Source: Desulfobacteraceae bacterium
GTDB taxonomy: Bacteria > Desulfobacterota > Desulfobacteria > Desulfobacterales > SURF-7
Direction of reading: 5' to 3'
DNA: 6,756 nucleotides
Assembly: GCA_030619585.1 (NCBI GenBank)
Contig: JAUXBD010000078.1
Coordinates: forward strand, 1 to 6,756
The translations under genes and the position numbers were made by a program. This document shows, piece by piece, positions 1 through 5,651 of the stretch. The notes below the pieces were generated by a model. It searched no databases and had not been told where the DNA came from. It was given only the letters and a program-made list of their open reading frames with translations. The first letter of the stretch is position 1, and each line of letters opens with the position of its first letter.

Positions 1-874
1 CAATGGATAAAACAGATGCGGCTAAAACAGGGACAGCCCCACTTTGTATAATACGGCGTTTCAGGTCCCGCCTGCCCAAAAGTTCGTCAATTGCATCTCT
101 TGCTATCTTTCCAGATATCTTATGATGACCTGTTACAAATGCCGTAAGAAGAGCCCTGTCACAGGCGATATTGATGAGTCGAGGCACGCCTCTGGAATAT
201 TTATAAATGGCTCTTAAACCACTTAAGGTGAATTTTACGCTGGGCTTTTTTGATGCAATACCTATACGATGCCGGATATATTCCCCTGTTTCTTTTTTTG
301 TCATGGGGGTAATATGACAGCTAAGTGTGATTCTTTGTCCCAGCTGTCTTAATTCATATGAGTCAAGCATATCTCCAAGTTCCGGCTGCCCGACCATAAT
401 AATTTGCAAAAGTTTGCTTGTTGCTGTTTCAAGGTTTGACAGGAGTCTTAACTGTTCCAGGACATCCTTTGTCAAATTCTGGGCTTCATCGATAACCAGG
501 ATAACCTTTTTCCCCTGGGCCTTTTTTTCCATAAGAAAAAGGTTTAGAGTGTCTATGAGATCTTTGGTATTGTTGCTCTTTGAGTCGATCTGATATTCGT
601 CATTGATAGTCTTTAAAAGCTGTATTGAGTCCAGTTTCGGATTAAATATATAAGCCGCCACTGTATCCTCTTTCAGGTTCTCAAGAAAAACCCTGCAAAG
701 GGTTGTCTTGCCTGTTCCCACTTCTCCTGTTATCTCTACAAAACCATCTCCCTGTCCCATGGCATATGAGAGATGAGCAAGCGCCTCTTCGTGACACTTG
801 CTCAAAAAAAGATAGGCAGGATTAGGCACAAGTTTAAACGGCCTTTCCTTAAAGTCAAAAAAATTTTTATACAT
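1..874 (-). CDS. GspA/ExeA-family AAA+ ATPase, C-terminus outside the window
   Basis: A reading frame open from an ATG at 874 to the window edge gives 291 residues of a 3'-truncated gene. The start follows AAGGGG, 9 nt upstream. The opening MYKNFFDFKERPF is typical of GspA/ExeA/MshM ATPases. Walker A is GEVGTGKTT (residues 50-58) and Walker B is VILVIDEAQ (124-132). A VGQPEL segment (161-166), LRQLGQRI (175-182, probable arginine-finger region) and GVPRLIN sensor-2-like motif (229-235) complete the AAA module. After the basic stretch GRRDLKRR (267-273) a hydrophobic run begins (QSGAVPVLAASVLSI), consistent with the transmembrane helix that in GspA precedes a periplasmic peptidoglycan-binding part. 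Known family members work in type II secretion, MSHA/type IV pilus or exopolysaccharide assembly. No partner gene is visible, so the exact machine is unknown. The family call is firm; the subfamily is inferred. Confidence 0.88.
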   Translation of the reverse strand, partial: MYKNFFDFKERPFKLVPNPAYLFLSKCHEEALAHLSYAMGQGDGFVEITGEVGTGKTTLCRVFLENLKEDTVAAYIFNPKLDSIQLLKTINDEYQIDSKSNNTKDLIDTLNLFLMEKKAQGKKVILVIDEAQNLTKDVLEQLRLLSNLETATSKLLQIIMVGQPELGDMLDSYELRQLGQRITLSCHITPMTKKETGEYIRHRIGIASKKPSVKFTLSGLRAIYKYSRGVPRLINIACDRALLTAFVTGHHKISGKIARDAIDELLGRRDLKRRIIQSGAVPVLAASVLSI

Positions 875-1004
875 ATGGTGACCCCTTTTTTATAGCATTT
901 TTATTCCATACAAGTTCGTTTATCTTTTATTGCATCACAGACTTTATTATAATGAAAAAATTCCAAGTTATTTCTTTCTCGACCCTAAAACTCATTTTCT
1001 GGGA

Positions 1005-1033
1005 ACTATACGGATATACAGAATATTTGTCAA
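1005..1033 (-). promoter_or_regulatory. Sigma70-type promoter of the AAA ATPase gene
   Basis: Read on the minus strand, a perfect TTGACA (1028-1033) is followed after exactly 17 bp by TATAGT (1005-1010, 5 of 6 consensus bases). Transcription would begin near 998 and give a leader of about 124 nt before the ATG at 874. Only sequence match supports it. Confidence 0.6.
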
Positions 1034-1082
1034 ACTTCTTCCATTTTTGATGTTTTTCATGAGAGATGAGGGCTAAAAACTT

Positions 1083-1113
1083 TTGACACATACATTATTG
1101 ATCTTTATATACT
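1083..1113 (+). promoter_or_regulatory. Sigma70-type promoter of leuCD
   Basis: A perfect TTGACA (1083-1088) is followed by either TATATA (1106-1111, 17-bp spacer) or TATACT (1108-1113, 19-bp spacer). The predicted start near 1118-1120 leaves a leader of under 30 nt, enough only for the Shine-Dalgarno sequence (AGGGAGGT, 1136-1143). A T-box or peptide attenuator downstream of this promoter is therefore excluded if it is the one used. Confidence 0.6.
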
Positions 1114-1146
1114 TCTTAGATATTCGGATTTTAAGAGGGAGGTACA

Positions 1147-2445
1147 ATGGGAAAAACCATTACGGAAAAAATCTTTGATTTACACCATGTTGATAATCCA
1201 TCGGAAGATACCCATGTAATAAAGCTGGATGCTGTTTTCTGCCATGAAATTACAACCCCTGTGGCAATCAATGATCTTATAATGCGTAACAAAGACAGGG
1301 TTTTTGATCCTGAAAAAATAAAGGTGGTTATAGACCATGTAACACCCGCAAAGGATTCAAAAACGGCAACACAGGGTAAGGTTTTAAGGGAGTGGGCGAA
1401 AAGGCACGAAATCAAGGATTTTTTCGACATAGGGCGAAACGGTGTGTGCCATGCTCTATTTCCTGAAAAGGGATTTGTGCGACCCGGATTCACAGTGATA
1501 ATGGGGGATTCACACACATGTACTCACGGCGCTTTTGGCGCATTTGCAGCAGGTGTCGGCACAACTGACCTTGAGGTGGGAATACTTAAAGGGGTATGTG
1601 CATTTAAATATCCAAAAAGCATTAAAATAATCATTAAGGGCCGGATGGCTGAAGGTGTTTATGCCAAGGATGTGATTCTTTCTATTATCGGCAAAATAGG
1701 TGTAAGCGGGGCAACCAATAAAATAATAGAGTTTGTAGGACCTGTTGTTGACTACATGAGCATGGAAGAGAGGATGACCATTTGCAACATGGCGGTTGAG
1801 GCGGGCGCCACTTGCGGTGTCTGCTATCCTGATATGACCACTGTTGAATATCTGTGGAACTTTCTTAAAGGGGATTTCAAAACAAAAGATGAGGCCCTAA
1901 AGGAGTTTTCAAAGTTTGTCTCAGATAGCGATGCTCAATATGACAATCTAATAGAACATGATATCAGCGATCTTGCGCCAATGGTGACATTCGGGTTTAA
2001 ACCTGATCAGATAAAAGCGGTTAGCCAGATGGATAGTGCTAAAATAGATCAAGTTTACATTGGTTCCTGCACCAACGGCAGAATTGAAGATTTAAGAGTA
2101 GCAGCCAAAGTACTTGAAGGAAGAAAGATAAGCGATTCCGTGAGGGGCATTGTATCACCGGCAACACCAAAAGTTTTTGACACAGCCCTTAAAGAGGGAT
2201 TAATAAAAATATTTATGGACGCCGGTTTTTGCGTTACAAACCCCACATGCGGGGCGTGCCTTGGCATGAGTAACGGCGTACTTGCCCAGGATGAGGTGTG
2301 CGCGTCAACAACAAACAGAAATTTTAACGGCCGCATGGGCAAGGGCGGCATGGTCCACCTCATGAGTCCGGCTACAGCTGCGGCAAGTGCAATAGCAGGC
2401 CATATCACCAATTCGGATATGTATAAGCCAAAGGTGACAAAATGA
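1147..2445 (+). CDS. leuC: 3-isopropylmalate dehydratase large subunit, HacA/archaeal type
   Basis: This is the large, [4Fe-4S]-carrying subunit of an aconitase-superfamily hydro-lyase that interconverts 2- and 3-isopropylmalate in leucine synthesis (cytoplasmic). At 432 residues it fits the two-subunit archaeal-type/HacA family rather than the longer E. coli LeuC (about 466). Visible signatures are GDSHT (120-124) in GDSHTCTHGAFGAFAAG, YIGSCTNGR (304-312) with cluster ligand Cys308, NPTCGACLG (365-373) with ligands Cys368 and Cys371, and the substrate-binding segment TTNRNFNGRMG (388-398). All three iron-sulfur cysteines are present, so it should be active. A strong Shine-Dalgarno (AGGGAGGT) ends 3 nt before the ATG. 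The gene overlaps leuD by four bases (ATGA), implying translational coupling. HacA-type enzymes can also act on citramalate, homocitrate or dimethylmalate; leuA and leuB are not in the window, so leucine synthesis is the likeliest role but not proven. Confidence 0.92.
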   Translation: MGKTITEKIFDLHHVDNPSEDTHVIKLDAVFCHEITTPVAINDLIMRNKDRVFDPEKIKVVIDHVTPAKDSKTATQGKVLREWAKRHEIKDFFDIGRNGVCHALFPEKGFVRPGFTVIMGDSHTCTHGAFGAFAAGVGTTDLEVGILKGVCAFKYPKSIKIIIKGRMAEGVYAKDVILSIIGKIGVSGATNKIIEFVGPVVDYMSMEERMTICNMAVEAGATCGVCYPDMTTVEYLWNFLKGDFKTKDEALKEFSKFVSDSDAQYDNLIEHDISDLAPMVTFGFKPDQIKAVSQMDSAKIDQVYIGSCTNGRIEDLRVAAKVLEGRKISDSVRGIVSPATPKVFDTALKEGLIKIFMDAGFCVTNPTCGACLGMSNGVLAQDEVCASTTNRNFNGRMGKGGMVHLMSPATAAASAIAGHITNSDMYKPKVTK

Positions 2446-2966
2446 AGACATTCAGCGGAGAAATTCTCTTTTTAGACAGGTCGGATATAAACACAGATGA
2501 AATAATTCCTGCAAAATACCTGACCGAGATATCAAAACATGCCTTAAAACCCTATCTTCTGGAGGATCTTAAGCTGGAGAGCTTTTCGGGATCAAAAGAT
2601 ATCAAGGGCAAAAACATAATTGTAACAAGGGCCAATTTCGGGTGCGGTTCATCAAGGGAGCATGCGCCATGGGCGCTTGAGGTGAACAGTATCAATATGG
2701 TGATAGCACAGAGCTTTGCCAGGATATTCAGGCAGAATATGTTTAACTGCGGAATGATGGCCGTAGAACTGCCTTCTCAGGCTATTAACCATATATTCAG
2801 CCTTTTTGCAGACAAGGAAACAAACATTGAAACAGACCTTATAAAAGAGGTGTTTACAGTCACTGCAAACAACCTTGAGGAGAAAGTGCCATTTTCCATA
2901 TCAGAATTTGACCGCTCCCTTGTGGATGAAGGCGGCTGGGTTGATTATGCTGATTCCAGGTATTAG
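2442..2966 (+). CDS. leuD: 3-isopropylmalate dehydratase small subunit
   Basis: This is the swivelling small subunit that completes the LeuCD heterodimer and supplies substrate-side-chain recognition. The 174-residue length fits the archaeal-type small subunit. Motifs seen are DINTDEIIPAKYL (15-27), the conserved GCGSSREHAPWAL (67-79) and SFARIFRQNMFNCG (91-104). The specificity loop reads YLTE (26-29). Homoaconitases are known for an arginine in this loop (YLRT-like), and characterised archaeal isopropylmalate isomerases for a small hydrophobic residue; a threonine here argues against homoaconitase but is not the standard form either. The start ATG overlaps the leuC stop, so the two are translated together. 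The gene stops at 2964-2966, just ahead of a nested inverted repeat shared with the convergent gene. Operon pairing with leuC makes the call firm; substrate range is open. Confidence 0.92.
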   Translation: MKTFSGEILFLDRSDINTDEIIPAKYLTEISKHALKPYLLEDLKLESFSGSKDIKGKNIIVTRANFGCGSSREHAPWALEVNSINMVIAQSFARIFRQNMFNCGMMAVELPSQAINHIFSLFADKETNIETDLIKEVFTVTANNLEEKVPFSISEFDRSLVDEGGWVDYADSRY

Positions 2967-2975
2967 GAGCAGTTG

Positions 2976-3054
2976 GAGGATCGCTTCGCTTGAGGTTGGA
3001 GGTTTGAGCAAGCCTCTATCACTCTTTGAGACACCTCAACTTGGCAAGATCCTC
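2976..3054. terminator. Nested inverted repeat between convergent genes, possible terminator
   Basis: Three nested pairs of arms can fold on themselves: GAGGATC (2976-2982) with GATCCTC (3048-3054); TTGAGGT (2990-2996) with ACCTCAA (3033-3039); and GAGGTTT (2999-3005) with AAGCCTC (3010-3016, one G-U pair, 4-base loop GAGC). The inner hairpin could stop leuD transcripts, although the bases after it are only weakly T-rich. The right arms lie inside the last codons of the minus-strand gene. A termination role is inferred from position and folding. Confidence 0.4.
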
Positions 3055-3810
3055 TGCATAACCGTAAAGATGAAGCCCCTTGCTTTCAACTACCATCTCC
3101 CCGTCATCAATACCTATCTCTCCTGCCATATACTCTTTTAAATTCTGTATTCCTGCCAGATTTGCCGGCAGTCCGCCCCATAGGTCCCATGAACGAAAAT
3201 AGACAAAAAAGATAAGTTTTCCATCCTGCACCCTGGTATCGATGGAGCGCAGACATGGGGGATCAACCAGCGTAAGGTCTGATGGGTGGGCAACCTGGAG
3301 TACCATCTGGTTGTTGCGCTCCCCGTATTTTTTATACGTCTGTATTATCCACTCTATCTGGTTTAGATAAAGGTTACCTTCTTCCTCAAATACAACATTT
3401 CCGTCTATCTCCCTTTTATCTATTATCTCGGAATTCCCCTCCTCCCACCATTTAAGTTTACCGGATGTTATGGGAACTTTTGTAAGCCTTTCACCGTATG
3501 TATAAGATTCTCCGACCTCTTTGTGTGGAGTCATTAAATATTCCATATATGACCTGTCATACCCTTTGCCGCCGTAAATATATTCATGTTCAACAGGATT
3601 TGGGATACCGCATGAAGCTGGGATATCAGGCAGAAGAGGTTGTGTCCCAGGATATTTTACATAGCCGGTAAAATAATCATACTCAAGACGCGTTTGTCCT
3701 GCATAGGACCCGCGGTCTATCTTAAACCTTCGTCCATGGTCTAAGACATCGTTTACTGCCTGAAACCAAAGATCAGGCAAGTCTCTTGCTTCTATTTTAT
3801 GGATATTCAT
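3019..3810 (-). CDS. thyA: Thymidylate synthase (ThyA family, methanogen-like form)
   Basis: The 263-residue product should methylate dUMP to dTMP with methylene-tetrahydrofolate in the cytoplasm. The C-terminal half aligns by eye with E. coli ThyA: ESYTYGERL (101-109) with GPVYGKQW; the DPPC segment with nucleophile Cys186; FRSWDLWGGLPANLAG (205-220) with QRSCDVFLGLPFNIAS, keeping the Arg206, Asp209 and Asn217 equivalents; and GLHLYGYAEDL (245-255) with the HLYSNH region, keeping His247 and Tyr249. Asn217 suggests a uracil rather than a cytosine substrate. The Arg-Arg pair that grips the dUMP phosphate across the E. coli dimer is replaced by Asn166-Asn167, and the residue after the catalytic cysteine is Leu rather than His. 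The N-terminal 80 residues are unlike E. coli ThyA. AAGGGA precedes the ATG by about 10 nt, and a good promoter lies upstream. Family placement is firm; the enzyme activity is inferred. Confidence 0.82.
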   Translation of the reverse strand: MNIHKIEARDLPDLWFQAVNDVLDHGRRFKIDRGSYAGQTRLEYDYFTGYVKYPGTQPLLPDIPASCGIPNPVEHEYIYGGKGYDRSYMEYLMTPHKEVGESYTYGERLTKVPITSGKLKWWEEGNSEIIDKREIDGNVVFEEEGNLYLNQIEWIIQTYKKYGERNNQMVLQVAHPSDLTLVDPPCLRSIDTRVQDGKLIFFVYFRSWDLWGGLPANLAGIQNLKEYMAGEIGIDDGEMVVESKGLHLYGYAEDLAKLRCLKE

Positions 3811-3843
3811 TTCAACTTTCCCTTAAATTTTTATTTATTCGAA

Positions 3844-3860
3844 TTTTCCATGTTGGAAAA
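3844..3860. promoter_or_regulatory. Dyad at the transcription start of the thymidylate synthase gene
   Basis: TTTTCC (3844-3849) and GGAAAA (3855-3860) form a perfect 6-bp inverted repeat around ATGTT. It sits at about +1 of the predicted minus-strand promoter, where a repressor would block initiation. It could also be a weak hairpin in the leader. No regulator is identified. Confidence 0.3.
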
Positions 3861-3863
3861 ATC

Positions 3864-3892
3864 TTCATACCCCAAGGCAGCACTGTTGTCAA
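3864..3892 (-). promoter_or_regulatory. Sigma70-type promoter of the thymidylate synthase gene
   Basis: On the minus strand TTGACA (3887-3892, perfect) and TATGAA (3864-3869, 4 of 6) are separated by 17 bp. The predicted start near 3857 gives a leader of about 47 nt. Its presence indicates that this gene is transcribed independently of the helicase gene upstream. Confidence 0.55.
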
Positions 3893-3896
3893 AAGA

Positions 3897-4025
3897 TAGA
3901 AGTTGAGAAGATCAGATTTACTCTCTTAATTTCTTGCCTTTCATGTCCTGCGCCTCTTGCGTCTTTTTGCGGCTATTTTTTTATTCTTTTTTCACTTCCC
4001 TCAACTTCTAATCTTCTGATCTTCT
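3897..4025. repeat. Paired 11-bp inverted repeats
   Basis: TAGAAGTTGAG (3897-3907) is the exact reverse complement of 4000-4010, and AGAAGATCAGA (3906-3916) is the exact reverse complement of 4015-4025. The two pairs are in the wrong order to form one continuous stem, so they represent alternative pairings. They arise because octamer units occur in opposite orientations on the two sides. The left arms abut the -35 element of the thymidylate synthase promoter. Confidence 0.55.
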
Positions 4026-4042
4026 TAATTTCTTGTCTTTCA
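3925..4042. repeat. 19-bp direct repeat pair in the intergenic region
   Basis: The 19-bp words at 3925-3943 and 4024-4042 (beginning CTTAATTTCTTG) differ at one position, C against T, and lie 99 bp apart. Each is adjacent to units of the octamer repeat, so the pair may be a duplicated block of the repeat region. Between them, minus-strand text around 3950-3975 is a run of GCAAAAAGACGCAAGAGGCG-type purine-rich sequence without coding potential. Confidence 0.6.
3993..4040 (-). repeat. Degenerate octamer repeat, second block
   Basis: Read on the minus strand in 8-base steps from 4040, units are AAAGACAA, GAAATTAA, GAAGATCA, GAAGATTA, GAAGTTGA and GGGAAGTG. The central three match the consensus GAAGATNA best. 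The register is shifted by 2 bases relative to the block at 4055-4110, as expected for independently decaying copies or an indel between them. Confidence 0.5.
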
Positions 4043-4054
4043 ATCCCAGCATTT

Positions 4055-4129
4055 GCCGTTTCTCATCTTCTTATCTTATAAACCTCTCATCTTCTGCCCT
4101 TCTGCCCTTCGCTATCCACCCTGCCCTTC
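4055..4129 (-). repeat. Degenerate GAAGATNA octamer tandem repeat at the helicase 3' end
   Basis: On the minus strand from 4110 downward the sequence divides into 8-base units: GAAGGGCA twice, GAAGATGA, GAGGTTTA, TAAGATAA, GAAGATGA, GAAACGGC. A further GAAGGGCAG (4121-4129) lies inside the last codons of the helicase gene (residues around EGQGG), so the repeat touches the coding end. The array is purely purine-rich on one strand. It lacks the long conserved repeats and unique spacers of CRISPR. No coding or RNA gene is seen in this gap. Confidence 0.6.
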
Positions 4130-5479
4130 ATACACCTTTTGTCTTGCCCTTGCAGCGGCTGTTAAAACATCCACATTGACATCAACATAATCAAAAACTC
4201 TTGCCCGGCTTTTGTCTGCAGCTGGTCTTAATATCCTTCCCAGATACTGGAGTACACGGCCGCTGAACCGTATGGGCGTGGCAAAAAAAAGAGTCGATAG
4301 ATATTTACAATCAAACCCCTCACCTATTAATTGGCCAGTTGCGACAAGTATCTTAATCTCGTGGTTGTTTAACCTGTCTAAGACAATTTGTCTCTCACTT
4401 ACGGATAGATCCCCGGTTAAAAAATCTGCTGCCATATTGAATTTGAACTTTAAAAGTGCGTGCAGGTTCTCACAATGAGCTTTCCTGTCGGAAAGAACAA
4501 GGCATATTCCTTCGCTTTTCTTGGCCTCATTGGCCACATCTGTTGCTATAAGGAGGTTTCTTTGGGTATCAGCCGTAAGTTCGGAAAGCATTTTACTGTA
4601 CTGGCTAACAGGATCATAATAGGGCTTAAAGTCGGTTTTCCGGAAAACCACCTCAGCTTTCAGTATATGCCCTTTGCTTATTAAACGATTTTTATCCATC
4701 TCGTGGTGAACATCACCCAGGTACCAGAAAATTAGTTTTGACAACTTGTCTCTTCGAAACGGAGTTGCTGAAAGGCCAAGCATATATTTTGAGTCAAAGG
4801 CGCTCACAGCTTCGGTAAAGGTTCTGCTCGGGCATCTGTGACACTCGTCAACCACCATAAAGCCTGTCTTTTCAGCAACATCATCTGCACACTTGTAAAG
4901 AGACTGAACCATGGCAACAGTAATTTGGTCTCCTATTGTAAGCTTGCCTCCTCCTATAAACCCCACCTGTTCACTATGAATATTTAGAAATGTTGATATA
5001 CGGTCAGTCCACTGTGATGCAAGCTCTTTTGTATGAACCACAATGACAGACGGCTGTCTTCGTTGTGCAATCATATAAAGGGCTATTACGGTTTTCCCAG
5101 CTCCTGTTGCAGCATTTAAAATCCCAAACTCTTTTGCCAGCATAGCTAAAGATGCTTGTTGCTGAAAATGCTTCAACTGCCCTGAAAATGTAAATTCAAC
5201 ATCGGCAAGGATACGCCGCTTGTCAACAAGTTCATATTGTATCTTATCTCTTCTGGCCAGGTAGATCAGCTGCCGTATATATCCCCTGGGAATTACAAGC
5301 CCACCGTCACCTGCTTTTTTGTAAAACTTCAGCTCTTTTGGGATTCCTTGATTCCAACGCCCCATCCTTTGATTTTCTATCCATTTTGGATTTGGGAACC
5401 TGAGTTTTGCCATGAGAATCTGCACAAACTCTTCCGGTATGCCTGTAATATTAAGATTGTTTTTGATAATTATCTTCAA
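4112..5479 (-). CDS. Superfamily 2 DEAD/DEAH-type helicase, XPB/UvsW-like
   Basis: A 455-residue ATP-dependent nucleic-acid translocase. Helicase motifs in order: I, AATGAGKT (123-130); Ia, VHTKELASQW (148-157); II, DECH (211-214); III, SATP (237-240); V, VATGQLIGEGFD (379-390); VI, QYLGRILRP (411-419). The arrangement is that of COG1061/XPB-like and phage UvsW-like enzymes. Residues 1-100 form an additional N-terminal domain with FPNPKW (28-33) and LVIPRGYIRQL (61-71), resembling by eye the segment preceding the helicase in TOTE-type conflict-system proteins; no primase or nuclease domain is attached here. The start is TTG at 5479, with AGGA 9 nt upstream; the first ATG would be residue 23 and would cut into the N-terminal domain. 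It stands alone, with the next gene in the same direction 301 bp away. The helicase call is firm; substrate and role (repair, recombination or defence) are unknown. Confidence 0.88.
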   Translation of the reverse strand: MKIIIKNNLNITGIPEEFVQILMAKLRFPNPKWIENQRMGRWNQGIPKELKFYKKAGDGGLVIPRGYIRQLIYLARRDKIQYELVDKRRILADVEFTFSGQLKHFQQQASLAMLAKEFGILNAATGAGKTVIALYMIAQRRQPSVIVVHTKELASQWTDRISTFLNIHSEQVGFIGGGKLTIGDQITVAMVQSLYKCADDVAEKTGFMVVDECHRCPSRTFTEAVSAFDSKYMLGLSATPFRRDKLSKLIFWYLGDVHHEMDKNRLISKGHILKAEVVFRKTDFKPYYDPVSQYSKMLSELTADTQRNLLIATDVANEAKKSEGICLVLSDRKAHCENLHALLKFKFNMAADFLTGDLSVSERQIVLDRLNNHEIKILVATGQLIGEGFDCKYLSTLFFATPIRFSGRVLQYLGRILRPAADKSRARVFDYVDVNVDVLTAAARARQKVYEGQGG

Positions 5480-5525
5480 TAAATGTTATCCTGGTAAAAA
5501 ATTGGTCCAAAAAGCAACGCAGAAA

Positions 5526-5554
5526 TTGACATATATGAAATCTAACTATATACA
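5526..5554 (+). promoter_or_regulatory. Sigma70-type promoter of the DUF4388 gene
   Basis: A perfect TTGACA (5526-5531) precedes TATACA (5549-5554) by 17 bp. A perfect TATAAT also occurs at 5555-5560, but with a 23-bp spacer. Transcription would begin near 5561-5567, giving a leader of about 90 nt. Confidence 0.5.
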
Positions 5555-5575
5555 TATAATGAAAAAAATTCACAA
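5547..5575 (-). promoter_or_regulatory. Candidate promoter of the helicase gene
   Basis: On the minus strand TTGTGA (5570-5575, 4 of 6) and TATATA (5547-5552) are spaced by 17 bp. It overlaps the plus-strand promoter at 5526-5554, so the two genes would compete for polymerase. The region is AT-rich, which raises the chance of coincidental matches. Confidence 0.3.
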
Positions 5576-5597
5576 TCGATTATTCTTGATGAGATAA

Positions 5598-5648
5598 ATG
5601 GATCAGACTCGCTCATTAATCATGATAATAGCAAAAAGGACAATTTAA
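5598..5648 (+). other. Possible 16-codon leader reading frame
   Basis: ATG to TAA encodes MDQTRSLIMIIAKRTI, ending 3 nt before the ATG of the DUF4388 gene and in the same frame. It would lie in that gene's leader. There is only a weak ribosome site (GATGAGAT), so translation is doubtful; its main value is that its TAA fixes 5652 as the earliest start for the downstream gene. Confidence 0.15.
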
Positions 5649-5651
5649 TTA

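Noticed and set aside
327..593. 88-residue plus-strand open frame over the AAA ATPase gene
   Set aside because: Antisense to the Walker B and adjacent conserved region of the ATPase.
946..974. TATAAT on the minus strand as an alternative ATPase promoter
   Set aside because: The hexamer is perfect, but the sequence 17 bp upstream (GAAATA) is a poor -35; the 1005-1033 promoter is much better.
927..995. 22-codon minus-strand frame in the leader of the AAA ATPase gene
   Set aside because: No Shine-Dalgarno sequence precedes its ATG and the peptide has no recognisable leader-peptide character.
1114..1146. T-box or leucine attenuator in front of leuC
   Set aside because: The predicted leader is under 30 nt, and no leucine-codon run or stem pair was found.
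1131..1517. 128-residue minus-strand open frame over leuC
   Set aside because: It lies antisense to well-conserved leuC sequence, has no recognisable domain and no plausible ribosome site.
2055..2411. 118-residue minus-strand open frame over leuC
   Set aside because: Antisense shadow of the iron-sulfur cysteine region of leuC.
1147..2966. Homoaconitase or aconitase identity for the leuCD pair
   Set aside because: The small-subunit loop lacks the homoaconitase arginine, and the separate small subunit and overall length do not fit monomeric aconitase.
2875..3141. 88-residue plus-strand open frame across the leuD/thymidylate synthase junction
   Set aside because: Overlaps two real genes in other frames and lacks its own start signals.
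4055..4110. Short tandem repeats that could be taken for a CRISPR array
   Set aside because: Units are 8 bp, contiguous and degenerate, with no unique spacers and no cas genes.
4212..4684. Two plus-strand open frames of 88 and 74 residues over the helicase
   Set aside because: Both are antisense to conserved helicase motifs.
5237..5597. Plus-strand open frames over the helicase 5' end
   Set aside because: Antisense to the helicase N-terminal domain and running through the divergent promoter region; composition is not protein-like.
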